DNA of 64,000 nucleotides from Heterobilharzia americana (taxonomy: Eukaryota; Platyhelminthes; Trematoda; Strigeidida; Schistosomatidae). Under the pieces are notes generated by a model that worked only from the letters and a program-made list of their open reading frames with translations, did not search any database and was not told the DNA's origin. Both the position numbers and the translations under genes were made by a program. The stretch spans positions 1-64,000 of the forward strand of contig CALYCZ020000197.1 of the NCBI GenBank assembly GCA_944470555.2, in the 5' to 3' direction. Within the stretch, counting starts at the first letter, position 1; every line of letters begins with the position of its first letter. Of the stretch, positions 35,618 through 50,073 are shown piece by piece.

Positions 35618-35902
35618 GTATACCGCTGGAATTCATTCGCCCGCTGGAAGATTTGACTGTGAGTGAACTGACAAGTGGACCAGTTTCACTTGAATGTGAA
35701 CTCTCTCGAGCGCCTCGTGAGAAGATGCAATGGTTTAGAGATGGCAAAACTCTGAGTCGACTACCGGACAGAATTAAAGTCGAAGAGTTGGAGGATGGAA
35801 AGATTCATCGCATTGTCTTCCACCCATTGACTGATGAGGATCTAGGTGTTTATTCTGTCAAAGTGGAGAATTTAACGAGTGAAGCAAGGCTTGAAATGAA
35901 AA
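35618..35902 (+). CDS. Array B single-Ig exon, copy 1 (95 codons)
   Basis: Phase 1-1 exon from TTGTTCAG|GT to AAAA|GTGAGT. It encodes one I-set Ig domain: PLEFIRPLEDL, VSLECELS with the B-strand cysteine, MQWFRDGK with the tryptophan, and DEDLGVYSVKVEN at strand F. The partner cysteine on strand F is absent (Ser/Val), so no core disulfide can form, which is normal in cytoplasmic muscle Igs. The real domain begins about 12 codons before the first internal start-like codon. Only a short intron (257 bp) separates it from the next Ig-FN3 exon. Confidence 0.9.
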
Positions 35903-36159
35903 GTGAGTTGCTAAGCACTATTGATATGATTCACATGGAACTTTTGATGTTCCGATGCATGACTGTGTAGACGCCGTTATTTTTGACGAATTGAGATGAC
36001 TGAAGTCAATTGATTGGTGAATATTTTCCTCTAGATGTTGTAATATATGAGTGGTGATTTCCTGCAGTAGTATTGATTGTATATCCTGTAACTAACTGAT
36101 GAGTATTGACTGAGAGACTAAATAAATAAACCTTCATCACGTTTTCCTTGAAATTTCAG

Positions 36160-36780
36160 TAAAACCAACACTCAAACTGTCAGAGTCATTCTCAGACAAA
36201 GTCATCATGAAAGCAGGAGAGGCAGCCGTCTTCGAGATCCCATTCATCGCCAGTCCGAAACCGAAAGTCGAATGGAAATGGAGACCGAGAACACGTCCCG
36301 ACGCCGAGCTGGGATCAGCTCAGAGTCCACGGTTCAAGCCTGACGTGGTGTCTGGACTGACGTCACTACCAGTGAGCAAGGTGAAACGTGAGGATGCTGG
36401 GGAGTACAGTTTGTTGATCAGTAATGAGTTGGGTGAGGTGTCGGTGAGTATTGAGTTGATAGTTTTGGACAAACCGTCAGTTCCGCGTAATTTGGCGGTG
36501 AGTGAGAACACTGGTGAGAGTGTGTTGTTCAGTTGGAGTGAGCCTGAATTCCTTGGTCTTCCACCGGGTGTTGATGTGAGTCAGAGCCTGATGTATGTGA
36601 TTGAGATGCGTGAGTCGAGTCAGCGTTCGAGCAGGTCGGTGACGACGACTAGTGAATTGAGCTGTTGTGTGGACAAACTGCAGGTGAACAAGTCATATGT
36701 GTTCAGTGTTGCAGCGAAGAATGAAGTTGGTCAATCCGATTTTGTGGAGACGAGTCCAGTTTCAACGAAGTTGGAATATG
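36160..36780 (+). CDS. Array B Ig-FN3 exon, copy 2
   Basis: Translation identical to the copy at 28703-29323, with the same splice sites and phase. It is the first copy preceded by the single-Ig exon, giving the domain order Ig-Ig-FN3-FN3 per period. Confidence 0.9.
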
Positions 36781-39700
36781 GTAAGCTGGATTTGAAATTG
36801 TGTAGGCATGATTATATTATCTTTTGAGCGCACTGGATGTAGACATCCCGTACTAGTTCGTTGGAGATTGTAGTGACATTATTGGGAGAGTGATCTATAG
36901 TTGGTATCAGGGTTTAGGTTTCATGGATTATATTTAGTCTCGTTTGTAGGCTAATTGATCATGTGAATGGTGAGGTTTGCCTGTTGGTGTATTGGCGTGA
37001 CTGAAATGTTTTTTGGTGTAGAAATTCATTGACTATGTGTATACTATTGGTGAGCTGGACTTAAGCCGAATGAAGTGGTCTTCTTGTGTTTGAAGTTGTG
37101 TGAAGTAATCCTGAAATGGCTGTGGATTCTATGAATGGTCGCGTATTCGTCTTTTATTCCTTGCCATAGTAATCAGCACGTTGAAATCATTCAGATTTGT
37201 CGATGTCCGTTCAAAGACGTAACAGTTGTTTGTGCAATGAACTGCGGTCTTTTATCGACGACAGGTTAATCTCATCATGACTACTCACTTTGGTGAACAT
37301 CTGCAACCCACTGTGCTTGACTTATCTAGTTAAGTGGGGATGAATACGTCTACACATCAGTTTCGGAGTGTTCAGTTCGAGTTAAGTGTTGTCACAACTG
37401 AGCATCATATAACTGCTGTTCATTTTACACTTTTTTGCAGTTTATCCTGTTGAATCTTCTGTGTGTATTCTGTAAGAGGCATGAGTGTATGGTTACATCC
37501 TGTTGAATTGAGAGATGATGAGATTAAAATTCCTTCAAGTGTTTATTTATGTTTACGCTAGGAAATATTAGCATCAAATGTGATCCAGAGCTGATTTGGT
37601 AGTTGAGAGGAACAGCTATTTGGTGGTGGTGTGTCAATCGATGATGAAAATTCCCAACGAATCAGTGCATCCTCACAAAACCAATCAATTTCAAAATGTG
37701 GTAGCCTGACAGGAGAATTCCCTATAACAGAGGAATCATTGAGAAACCTCATAGGGGACAATAACATTGCTGCCTATCGACACTGGTTTCATATCCTTGT
37801 AGACTTCGATGGACAACTTCATTCATCCTAGTTTGTATTTGTGACAGTTGTAGTACTGTGATTTCTTTGGTATGGCAGCCATTTTGCAGCAGCCATCTTC
37901 ACATTTATCGACATTGCTGATGCAAACAGATGGTTGAAGGTGGCTGATTAGGGTAGCAATAAGGCTATTGCTTAGTGGTTAGACTTTGTGACTGACGTTT
38001 ATTTGTATGTGACAGATGACTTTGACGCTGAACAGCATCTTGAACTAGTTGTAACGAACCAAGTTTTCTTTCGACATCCAAAATCATCGTGTCCATGTTT
38101 CTGGTTTTGGTTAGGAAAGCCATCTGAACTATTGGCCTGTTAACTGTGATTGAGTTAACCCTGAAGACGATTTACATTTGAATGAGTAAACCTGATTGGA
38201 GCGATAGTGTGCTTGATGTACAAAGAGTTGTGTATACTTCATTGTCATAGAGACCGTGTGAAGCGCTCAGTGATAATAGTGAAATTCAGAGGTGATCAAC
38301 ATCTACATCTTATGGTTTCACAGTTAGGACAGCGATCCAATAATCTGGAGGCTATGTCTTCTAGTCCTACCACGGAACTATCAATCTTCCATTTTGATGA
38401 TCATCTCTTGAATCTATTGATGTGCACGTAAGCTTTCTTGAAACATAAGGTCGTGAGGAGAAGGCCATAAGCGAAGCTGTTCACTTGGAGTATGCGATAT
38501 GCTAAATCAGAGTTGTCGTCAGTGACACAACTGCTTACAATCTGTGTCTTTATTGTTTAGAATTTGGTTTCCTGAATTAATAGTGTCTCGATTTTTTGTG
38601 CCAATATTTATGCTTGAAGTGATGCATTGTAGGCATCGTGAAACTCAAGCGAACGTACATATTAGGGTTTTAAACAAATGTACTGCAGTGAGGTAGTGAC
38701 AGACGACATCATCTGCTGTTGAAAGCAGTGTTGGCTTCTCTGCTTATAATTGGTGCTACTGAATGTTCGATTCTCTCACATTGGCGTTTGTTTGTATCGA
38801 GATGATAGAGTAATGGATTTCATTACATGTTGAAGAGTTTTTTTATTCATAAACTGCCAATGGAGTGGAAACTTGGAGTTGTAGTATTGTTAGTGAATAG
38901 AAGGAGTACAAGTAGTAGTGACGTTTCCTTAGTAAAGGGAAGAAATACGATGATATTGTCAGCGCGTTAATGCCAGCAAACCATGTTTGTGTGACCTATT
39001 CTGTAGTGAGATAGAGAAATGTGGTGATAGGGTTTTTGACCTCATTATTTTGATATTTGTGCTTCCGAATGAATGAGAGGTGAAATAGAGGGTTGTCGGG
39101 CTTTTCTGTGTATCTGTGTCTGTGGGTGGATAGATGCAGGTGGTACTTGTGGAGTGCACGAGTAGCTGATTGTGTGTATGTGTTCATGCAGTTGGTGAAG
39201 AGATTTTGTTATGTTTGAGATGAGGACAGAACTTTTGAGACATGCACAGTCCTCGGTGTAGAGATGATGGTGCTTAACCGAGTGACTTGGGAATCCTCTG
39301 AATAAAATTTGAATGGCTTGTAAAACTACTTGTCGTAGTCACTGAAGTTGGCGTGCACAGCTGTTGTTGTATACTTCACTTTCGGTTTTCCTAGTTCTAG
39401 AGGTTTGTCAAAGTCTTCAGTTTACATGTGCCATGCTTGTAGGATTGTGAATTTCAGAAGGCGACTGACCAATGTGGCATGGATCGATGCGATTTCGACG
39501 TATAGTTTCCAAAATTGTATTTCTCTTACCTTTACTGTGTGTATTGGACTGAATACTTTCTGAAAATTTGTGAGATAGCCGAAAGTAGATTTTCGTGAAT
39601 GATCAACTTAGCGAATGGTTTGCGAATTGACGAATTGCACAGTGGTTATTTGCATTACCGATAGACAGATGAGTAGTTTGTGAGCATTTGGAAATGCAAT

Positions 39701-40307
39701 TGAGTGTTAGAAATGGGGAGATGAAGCGTTCAGTGTTGATGAGCCAGGCCTCCAACGAGAGGAGCGACCGTCTAGTGTCAGGGTCACTGTGATCTTGTCA
39801 ATGAGATTGGTTTCTAACTATTCACGTTGTTCAGCAGTGCGTGGGAATTTTCAAGTTTTTATTCCCAGTAGCAACCATATGCCGCATATTTTGGCATTTG
39901 GAGACCACCTCTATTGTGACTGTTGAGTAGACTCTTGATATTTACTCCTTTTGACAATTAGGTTCGTACGTGGTTGTCTTGAGAAGCCGATGTGATGGAC
40001 TTTGTGAGATTGGTCAGCTGAATAGAAAGCAATAAAATGTAGATGTCAGTGTCGACTTCACTACCAAATTTTATGCTAATTGCAGTGCTCGGAGAGTATA
40101 ATGAGCAGTGCATAATAGGGAAGACGGTGTCCTACGTGATAGGGGTTGTTTCTACAGTTCTTCAATTGAATTACTGGAGGCATGCACATACGTGCTTGCA
40201 GCTTGTAAAGTGAATGTGATGAAAAATTGTTGCTTGATAGAAGAACGTTTTTCGACTGGGTGAGAATGACAAGATGAATGAGGTTGCAAATTTTTTTCAT
40301 ACACTAG

Positions 40308-40631
40308 GTCCACCACCAAGCCCTATCAATGTGAAAGCTATCGTCAATCCAGAGAAGGCTTCAATCAAGGATCAGATGATCGAGCTGACTTGGGAACAAC
40401 CGAGTGATCAAGTCTCGGCTGCTGGACCAGTCACCAACTTCTACATTGAACTGAAACCGACAGATTCAACACGCTGGCAAGATGTGTCGGCCGACTTCAC
40501 CATCACTGAGCCACACTTCTCACTTCCTACTGATAAGCTGCAAGAGTTTGTGAGTTATGAATTTCGTGTGACAGCGGAGAATAAGGCTGGTAAGAGCAAG
40601 CCATCAACAGCATCGAATGCAGTTGAGTTGG
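40308..40631 (+). CDS. Array B FN3 exon, copy 2
   Basis: Protein identical to the copy at 32849-33172. The only nearby difference I noted (a C-to-T in the read-through, Thr to Met) lies in the following intron. Confidence 0.9.
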
Positions 40632-42620
40632 GTAAGTTACGGCATTTGTGTTGCTACATGTATTTCGCACTGACCATTTGTGACAAGTACACGCAATTAT
40701 CGCTAGGACCGATTCTATTAGAATCCAGTAGGTTTTGAGCAGAAGTTTGCGCAAATGAAGATGTCGTTGAATTTGAAACTGAGCTGACTGACTTAACAGA
40801 CATTCATGATTCAATACTCGGCCCCATCGGGATTAGCTAGTAGCAATGTAGTTATTGTGGATCACGGGTTAGGATGATAATAGGTATTGTGGAGTCAGAC
40901 AGTGGTTGGAAATTTTTTAGCTAACTCATTCGTTTGCTGCGAGGATGTGGTTTTGATGCAGTGATTCAGCAGGTAACAGCAGGTGTTGTTCTGGTGTCTG
41001 ATGGTTCTCAGATGATTACAAATGTGATTTTGTGTTTTGTTTAACGTTGTCAATTGCCAACTGAATGTATATGGATTGTTTCACAAGTGTACTACATCGA
41101 CGTTTGCTAACTGATGGGTGTTTAATGGATCTCAATTCTCTGTAGGAAGACACGTCCACCTAGTGTGTGCATGGTTGGGAACAAGTGACAGGAAGCATTA
41201 GGACTGTTTATGAGGGTATGTGAAGGCGATCAGGAGCGTGGAGTCCATCATTTGATGAGACATGATATCTTGTTGTGTTTATGTGGTGACTAACCACTTA
41301 GTTACAACATACACAGGCGAAAGGAATTCGGAGGAAATGAGTGTTTGGTGAAGCTAGTTTACGCTGGCTGCTGTGCTCCGACTTCATGTTGGACCGATTT
41401 GAGATTGAATTTCAGTACAATTGAGATCTTCTCATCGATACATGTATGAGGATACTTTAATTTAGAAGAAGTGCTTTCAGGCTAGATAAGTCAGATGATA
41501 TTCTCTCGGTTAGAGTGGAAGTCCTTTTTCATAATATTTCTGCAGACAGTGAACAGGTAGAGTACAACGAGGGTTTTATACTCATTTTCAATGAGCTGAA
41601 TCGGTCCGATTGAATTCCTGTGCTGAAGGAGTTCGCTTTTCGCTGAAGTGGAGGGAATCCCTTTGTTTACCATCTGCAAAACAGTCGGTGCACATTCGTT
41701 TATGCAACTAACTGTATTGATCTAGATGATGGTGATTGTGTAGATACATTGAAGCAGTGAAAGACGTCAAGTAGGTGGTGGTTCATGGTAGTTGACAGCT
41801 CACACGTTGACAAGAGATTGGACGAAATGTTTTCAGTATCTTGAGTAGTGTTTAGCATCTTGCATAAAAAGTTGGAATCAGTTTAGTGTCAGCCAATGTG
41901 AAAGGCTTCTTCAGGTTATCCGAAACTATGATTCATGCTGACCTGTTTCCCTTTAAATAATCAGTTGCATATATTTGGTTTGACGAAATGACACACAGAG
42001 GTGATTTGTCTAAAATCGTGTGTGAGGTATTTACGCAACACAATTCGGACAATGTACTTGTCACATACGGTTGCAAGAAATATGTAAACGATAAAGTTAA
42101 GGAGTGTGAACATGGAAGAGGTTCAAGTGGGAAGGTTAGATTGAGGGTGAAATTCGCCGAGTAGGGTCTCATGTGAAGGCATACTGTTATTGTGCACATA
42201 GCGATGTCTAGAACTTCCGAATAGCTTAGACCTCGGAAAACTTGAGGATGCGCTCTGGACACACTTTGTGAAGAGGTCTAAGAGAGGCAGGAACATCAAT
42301 GCAATGTGTTTCTCAATCGAGGAGCTTGGCTGTCTATTACCAGCATCTATAGATCAATCAATTCCTTTGCTATGGTAAGTATGTATGTGATCAGATTGTC
42401 CGAAATGTGCAGCGTAAATACATTTCACATCTTCTTATTGTTTTCTTGGAGACCTATTTTCTATTTTCTATGTTCTGGGTGCGAATGCCCACCACGATTG
42501 CAGTTCGATGCTCACGATACTCAGTAGTCAGTGCATTTGACTGATGGTCTTCAAAGTGGTCCTCTAGGCATTCCGACCACCTACTGTTGGAGGTAGTTGG
42601 AAGTCGTATTTCACAGTTAG

Positions 42621-42659
42621 TCAGTCAGTCAGTCAGTCAGTCAGTCAGTCAGTCAGTCA
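42621..42659. repeat. TCAG microsatellite in array B unit 2
   Basis: 39 bp, the same length as in the other units. Confidence 0.95.
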
Positions 42660-43077
42660 ATCTGTCTCTCTGTCTGTCTGTGTCTGGATTTCTAATTACA
42701 ACAGGAATATCTGGACCTCCATTAAGCTTCGAAGCTTTTACCAGTGGCTTTATGCTAAGGAAGTTTATTTGTTGAACTACTGATTGGTTATTGCGACGTC
42801 ATATGACTAACCGTAAAGTGGTGATTGGTTTCACACGATAGTTGTTTGAAATTGTAATGGAAGACATTTCACAAGATTTTCATGATCCTGTATATGTAGT
42901 TCATAGGTCAGTCAATTTATACTGTCGATACTTTTGTTTGGATTGTGATATGTGTTGTGGTTGTAAACAATCGTCTAGGCATGTGTAAGCAGACAGGCGA
43001 AATCCTGTGGTGATGACGAACAGCAACCTGAGACGTTCTTAAAGCATACCTAAAGATTTCTTATTTATTTTGTTCAG

Positions 43078-43362
43078 GTATACCGCTGGAATTCATTCGC
43101 CCGCTGGAAGATTTGACTGTGAGTGAACTGACAAGTGGACCAGTTTCACTTGAATGTGAACTCTCTCGAGCGCCTCGTGAGAAGATGCAATGGTTTAGAG
43201 ATGGCAAAACTCTGAGTCGACTACCGGACAGAATTAAAGTCGAAGAGTTGGAGGATGGAAAGATTCATCGCATTGTCTTCCACCCATTGACTGATGAGGA
43301 TCTAGGTGTTTATTCTGTCAAAGTGGAGAATTTAACGAGTGAAGCAAGGCTTGAAATGAAAA
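43078..43362 (+). CDS. Array B single-Ig exon, copy 2
   Basis: Protein identical to copy 1. It shares with copy 1 the CCG proline codon near the exon start that is CCA in copies 3 and 4. Confidence 0.9.
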
Positions 43363-43619
43363 GTGAGTTGCTAAGCACTATTGATATGATTCACATGGAA
43401 CTTTTGATGTTCCGATGCATGACTGTGTAGACGCCGTTATTTTTGACGAATTGAGATGACTGAAGTCAATTGATTGGTGAATATTTTCCTCTAGATGTTG
43501 TAATATATGAGTGGTGATTTCCTGCAGTAGTATTGATTGTATATCCTGTAACTAACTGATGAGTATTGACTGAGAGACTAAATAAATAAACCTTCATCAC
43601 GTTTTCCTTGAAATTTCAG

Positions 43620-44240
43620 TAAAACCAACACTCAAACTGTCAGAGTCATTCTCAGACAAAGTCATCATGAAAGCAGGAGAGGCAGCCGTCTTCGAGATCC
43701 CATTCATCGCCAGTCCGAAACCGAAAGTCGAATGGAAATGGAGACCGAGAACACGTCCCGACGCCGAGCTGGGATCAGCTCAGAGTCCACGGTTCAAGCC
43801 TGACGTGGTGTCTGGACTGACGTCACTACCAGTGAGCAAGGTGAAACGTGAGGATGCTGGGGAGTACAGTTTGTTGATCAGTAATGAGTTGGGTGAGGTG
43901 TCGGTGAGTATTGAGTTGATAGTTTTGGACAAACCGTCAGTTCCGCGTAATTTGGCGGTGAGTGAGAACACTGGTGAGAGTGTGTTGTTCAGTTGGAGTG
44001 AGCCTGAATTCCTTGGTCTTCCACCGGGTGTTGATGTGAGTCAGAGCCTGATGTATGTGATTGAGATGCGTGAGTCGAGTCAGCGTTCGAGCAGGTCGGT
44101 GACGACGACTAGTGAATTGAGCTGTTGTGTGGACAAACTGCAGGTGAACAAGTCATATGTGTTCAGTGTTGCAGCGAAGAATGAAGTTGGTCAATCCGAT
44201 TTTGTGGAGACGAGTCCAGTTTCAACGAAGTTGGAATATG
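43620..44240 (+). CDS. Array B Ig-FN3 exon, copy 3
   Basis: Translation identical to copies 1 and 2. The deletion of this unit begins 700 bp downstream of its donor, so splicing signals are intact. Confidence 0.9.
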
Positions 44241-47200
44241 GTAAGCTGGATTTGAAATTGTGTAGGCATGATTATATTATCTTTTGAGCGCACTGGATGT
44301 AGACATCCCGTACTAGTTCGTTGGAGATTGTAGTGACATTATTGGGAGAGTGATCTATAGTTGGTATCAGGGTTTAGGTTTCATGGATTATATTTAGTCT
44401 CGTTTGTAGGCTAATTGATCATGTGAATGGTGAGGTTTGCCTGTTGGTGTATTGGCGTGACTGAAATGTTTTTTGGTGTAGAAATTCATTGACTATGTGT
44501 ATACTATTGGTGAGCTGGACTTAAGCCGAATGAAGTGGTCTTCTTGTGTTTGAAGTTGTGTGAAGTAATCCTGAAATGGCTGTGGATTCTATGAATGGTC
44601 GCGTATTCGTCTTTTATTCCTTGCCATAGTAATCAGCACGTTGAAATCATTCAGATTTGTCGATGTCCGTTCAAAGACGTAACAGTTGTTTGTGCAATGA
44701 ACTGCGGTCTTTTATCGACGACAGGTTAATCTCATCATGACTACTCACTTTGGTGAACATCTGCAACCCACTGTGCTTGACTTATCTAGTTAAGTGGGGA
44801 TGAATACGTCTACACATCAGTTTCGGAGTGTTCAGTTCGAGTTAAGTGTTGTCACAACTGAGCATCATATAACTGCTGTTCATTTTACACTTTTTTGCAG
44901 TTTATCCTGTTGAATCTTCTGTGTGTATTCTGTAAGAGGCTGATTAGGGTAGCAATAAGGCTATTGCTTAGTGGTTAGACTTTGTGACTGACGTTTATTT
45001 GTATGTGACAGATGACTTTGACGCTGAACAGCATCTTGAACTAGTTGTAACGAACCAAGTTTTCTTTCGACATCCAAAATCATCGTGTCCATGTTTCTGG
45101 TTTTGGTTAGGAAAGCCATCTGAACTATTGGCCTGTTAACTGTGATTGAGTTAACCCTGAAGACGATTTACATTTGAATGAGTAAACCTGATTGGAGCGA
45201 TAGTGTGCTTGATGTACAAAGAGTTGTGTATACTTCATTGTCATAGAGACCGTGTGAAGCGCTCAGTGATAATAGTGAAATTCAGAGGTGATCAACATCT
45301 ACATCTTATGGTTTCACAGTTAGGACAGCGATCCAATAATCTGGAGGCTATGTCTTCTAGTCCTACCACGGAACTATCAATCTTCCATTTTGATGATCAT
45401 CTCTTGAATCTATTGATGTGCACGTAAGCTTTCTTGAAACATAAGGTCGTGAGGAGAAGGCCATAAGCGAAGCTGTTCACTTGGAGTATGCGATATGCTA
45501 AATCAGAGTTGTCGTCAGTGACACAACTGCTTACAATCTGTGTCTTTATTGTTTAGAATTTGGTTTCCTGAATTAATAGTGTCTCGATTTTTTGTGCCAA
45601 TATTTATGCTTGAAGTGATGCATTGTAGGCATCGTGAAACTCAAGCGAACGTACATATTAGGGTTTTAAACAAATGTACTGCAGTGAGGTAGTGACAGAC
45701 GACATCATCTGCTGTTGAAAGCAGTGTTGGCTTCTCTGCTTATAATTGGTGCTACTGAATGTTCGATTCTCTCACATTGGCGTTTGTTTGTATCGAGATG
45801 ATAGAGTAATGGATTTCATTACATGTTGAAGAGTTTTTTTATTCATAAACTGCCAATGGAGTGGAAACTTGGAGTTGTAGTATTGTTAGTGAATAGAAGG
45901 AGTACAAGTAGTAGTGACGTTTCCTTAGTAAAGGGAAGAAATACGATGATATTGTCAGCGCGTAAATGCCAGCAAACCATGTTTGTGTGACCTATTCTGT
46001 AGTGAGATAGAGAAATGTGGTGATAGGGTTTTTGACCTCATTATTTTGATATTTGTGCTTCCGAATGAATGAGAGGTGAAATAGAGGGTTGTCGGGCTTT
46101 TCTGTGTATCTGTGTCTGTGGGTGGATAGATGCAGGTGGTACTTGTGGAGTGCACGAGTAGCTGATTGTGTGTATGTGTTCATGCAGTTGGTGAAGAGAT
46201 TTTGTTATGTTTGAGATGAGGACAGAACTTTTGAGACATGCACAGTCCTCGGTGTAGAGATGATGGTGCTTAACCGAGTGACTTGGGAATCCTCTGAATA
46301 AAATTTGAATGGCTTGTAAAACTACTTGTCGTAGTCACTGAAGTTGGCGTGCACAGCTGTTGTTGTATACTTCACTTTCGGTTTTCCTAGTTCTAGAGGT
46401 TTGTCAAAGTCTTCAGTTTACATGTGCCATGCTTGTAGGATTGTGAATTTCAGAAGGCGACTGACCAATGTGGCATGGATCGATGCGATTTCGACGTATA
46501 GTTTCCAAAATTGTATTTCTCTTACCTTTACTGTGTGTATTGGACTGAATACTTTCTGAAAATTTGTGAGATAGCCGAAAGTAGATTTTCGTGAATGATC
46601 AACTTAGCGAATGGTTTGCGAATTGACGAATTGCACAGTGGTTATTTGCATTACCGATAGACAGATGAGTAGTTTGTGAGCATTTGGAAATGCAATTGAG
46701 TGTTAGAAATGGGGAGATGAAGCGTTCAGTGTTGATGAGCCAGGCCTCCAACGAGAGGAGCGACCGTCTAGTGTCAGGGTCACTGTGATCTTGTCAATGA
46801 GATTGGTTTCTAACTATTCACGTTGTTCAGCAGTGCGTGGGAATTTTCAAGTTTTTATTCCCAGTAGCAACCATATGCCGCATATTTTGGCATTTGGAGA
46901 CCACCTCTATTGTGACTGTTGAGTAGACTCTTGATATTTACTCCTTTTGACAATTAGGTTCGTACGTGGTTGTCTTGAGAAGCCGATGTGATGGACTTTG
47001 TGAGATTGGTCAGCTGAATAGAAAGCAATAAAATGTAGATGTCAGTGTCGACTTCACTACCAAATTTTATGCTAATTGCAGTGCTCGGAGAGTATAATGA
47101 GCAGTGCATAATAGGGAAGACGGTGTCCTACGTGATAGGGGTTGTTTCTACAGTTCTTCAATTGAATTACTGGAGGCATGCACATACGTGCTTGCAGCTT

Positions 47201-47303
47201 GTAAAGTGAATGTGATGAAAAATTGTTGCTTGATAGAAGAACGTTTTTCGACTGGGTGAGAATGACAAGATGAATGAGGTTGCAAATTTTTTTCATACAC
47301 TAG

Positions 47304-47627
47304 GTCCACCACCAAGCCCTATCAATGTGAAAGCTATCGTCAATCCAGAGAAGGCTTCAATCAAGGATCAGATGATCGAGCTGACTTGGGAACAACCGAG
47401 TGATCAAGTCTCGGCTGCTGGACCAGTCACCAACTTCTACATTGAACTGAAACCGACAGATTCAACACGCTGGCAAGATGTGTCGGCCGACTTCACCATC
47501 ACTGAGCCACACTTCTCACTTCCTACTGATAAGCTGCAAGAGTTTGTGAGTTATGAATTTCGTGTGACAGCGGAGAATAAGGCTGGTAAGAGCAAGCCAT
47601 CAACAGCATCGAATGCAGTTGAGTTGG
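47304..47627 (+). CDS. Array B FN3 exon, copy 3
   Basis: Protein identical to copies 1 and 2, phase 1-1, same ACTAG acceptor and GTAAGT donor. Confidence 0.9.
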
Positions 47628-49616
47628 GTAAGTTACGGCATTTGTGTTGCTACACGTATTTCGCACTGACCATTTGTGACAAGTACACGCAATTATCGCT
47701 AGGACCGATTCTATTAGAATCCAGTAGGTTTTGAGCAGAAGTTTGCGCAAATGAAGATGTCGTTGAATTTGAAACTGAGCTGACTGACTTAACAGACATT
47801 CATGATTCAATACTCGGCCCCATCGGGATTAGCTAGTAGCAATGTAGTTATTGTGGATCACGGGTTAGGATGATAATAGGTATTGTGGAGTCAGACAGTG
47901 GTTGGAAATTTTTTAGCTAACTCATTCGTTTGCTGCGAGGATGTGGTTTTGATGCAGTGATTCAGCAGGTAACAGCAGGTGTTGTTCTGGTGTCTGATGG
48001 TTCTCAGATGATTACAAATGTGATTTTGTGTTTTGTTTAACGTTGTCAATTGCCAACTGAATGTATATGGATTGTTTCACAAGTGTACTACATCGACGTT
48101 TGCTAACTGATGGGTGTTTAATGGATCTCAATTCTCTGTAGGAAGACACGTCCACCTAGTGTGTGCATGGTTGGGAACAAGTGACAGGAAGCATTAGGAC
48201 TGTTTATGAGGGTATGTGAAGGCGATCAGGAGCGTGGAGTCCATCATTTGATGAGACATGATATCTTGTTGTGTTTATGTGGTGACTAACCACTTAGTCA
48301 CAACATACACAGGCGAAAGGAATTCGGAGGAAATGAGTGTTTGGTGAAGCTAGTTTACGCTGGCTGCTGTGCTCCGACTTCATGTTGGACCGATTTGAGA
48401 TTGAATTTCAGTACAATTGAGATCTTCTCATCGATACATGTATGAGGATACTTTAATTTAGAAGAAGTGCTTTCAGGCTAGATAAGTCAGATGATATTCT
48501 CTCGGTTAGAGTGGAAGTCCTTTTTCATAATATTTCTGCAGACAGTGAACAGGTAGAGTACAACGAGGGTTTTATACTCATTTTCAATGAGCTGAATCGG
48601 TCCGATTGAATTCCTGTGCTGAAGGAGTTCGCTTTTCGCTGAAGTGGAGGGAATCCCTTTGTTTACCATCTGCAAAACAGTCGGTGCACATTCGTTTATG
48701 CAACTAACTGTATTGATCTAGATGATGGTGATTGTGTAGATACATTGAAGCAGTGAAAGACGTCAAGTAGGTGGTGGTTCATGGTAGTTGACAGCTCACA
48801 CGTTGACAAGAGATTGGACGAAATGTTTTCAGTATCTTGAGTAGTGTTTAGCATCTTGCATAAAAAGTTGGAATCAGTTTAGTGTCAGCCAATGTGAAAG
48901 GCTTCTTCAGGTTATCCGAAACTATGATTCATGCTGACCTGTTTCCCTTTAAATAATCAGTTGCATATATTTGGTTTGACGAAATGACACACAGAGGTGA
49001 TTTGTCTAAAATCGTGTGTGAGGTATTTACGCAACACAATTCGGACAATGTACTTGTCACATACGGTTGCAAGAAATATGTAAACGATAAAGTTAAGGAG
49101 TGTGAACATGGAAGAGGTTCAAGTGGGAAGGTTAGATTGAGGGTGAAATTCGCCGAGTAGGGTCTCATGTGAAGGCATACTGTTATTGTGCACATAGCGA
49201 TGTCTAGAACTTCCGAATAGCTTAGACCTCGGAAAACTTGAGGATGCGCTCTGGACACACTTTGTGAAGAGGTCTAAGAGAGGCAGGAACATCAATGCAA
49301 TATGTTTCTCAATCGAGGAGCTTGGCTGTCTATTACCAGCATCTATAGATCAATCAATTCCTTTGCTATGGTAAGTATGTATGTGATCAGATTGTCCGAA
49401 ATGTGCAGCGTAAATACATTTCACATCTTCTTATTGTTTTCTTGGAGACCTATTTTCTATTTTCTATGTTCTGGGTGCGAATGCCCACCACGATTGCAGT
49501 TCGATGCTCACGATACTCAGTAGTCAGTGCATTTGACTGATGGTCTTCAAACTGGTCCTCTAGGCATTCCGACCACCTACTGTTGGAGGTAGTTGGAAGT
49601 CGTATTTCACAGTTAG

Positions 49617-49655
49617 TCAGTCAGTCAGTCAGTCAGTCAGTCAGTCAGTCAGTCA
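49617..49655. repeat. TCAG microsatellite in array B unit 3
   Basis: 39 bp, the same length as in the other units. Confidence 0.95.
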
Positions 49656-50073
49656 ATCTGTCTCTCTGTCTGTCTGTGTCTGGATTTCTAATTACAACAG
49701 GAATATCTGGACCTCCATTAAGCTTCGAAGCTTTTACCAGTGGCTTTATGCTAAGGAAGTTTATTTGTTGAACTACTGATTGGTTATTGCGACGTCATAT
49801 GACTAACCGTAAAGTGGTGATTGGTTTCACACGATAGTTGCTTGAAATTGTAATGGAAGACATTTCACAAGATTTTCATGATCCTGTATATGTAGTTCAT
49901 AGGTCAGTCAATTTATACTGTCGATACTTTTGTTTGGATTGTGATATGTGTTGTGGTTGTAAACAATCGTCTAGGCATGTGTAAGCAGACAGGCGAAATC
50001 CTGTGGTGATGACGAACAGCAACCTGAGACGTTCTTAAAGCATACCTAAAGATTTCTTATTTATTTTGTTCAG

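Larger units (their letters stand above)
28655..36111 (+). repeat. Array B unit 1 (7,457 bp)
   Basis: Starts at GAGAGACTAAATAAATAAAC, 48 bp upstream of the first Ig-FN3 exon. It contains exons Ig-FN3, FN3 and Ig with introns 29324-32848, 33173-35617 and 35903-36159. The introns are T/G-rich on the + strand, with no other exon I can support. Small frames in them (for example 30173-30373 and 31369-31617) lack splice context and domains. It is three bases shorter than units 2 and 4; length variants are seen near 29555, 31507 and 33690. Confidence 0.92.
36112..43571 (+). repeat. Array B unit 2 (7,460 bp)
   Basis: Head-to-tail copy of unit 1, including introns. Private or partly shared variants: GCGTTAATGCC near 38966, GGAAGACACG near 41147, and TTAGTTACAAC near 41300. 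Confidence 0.94.
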
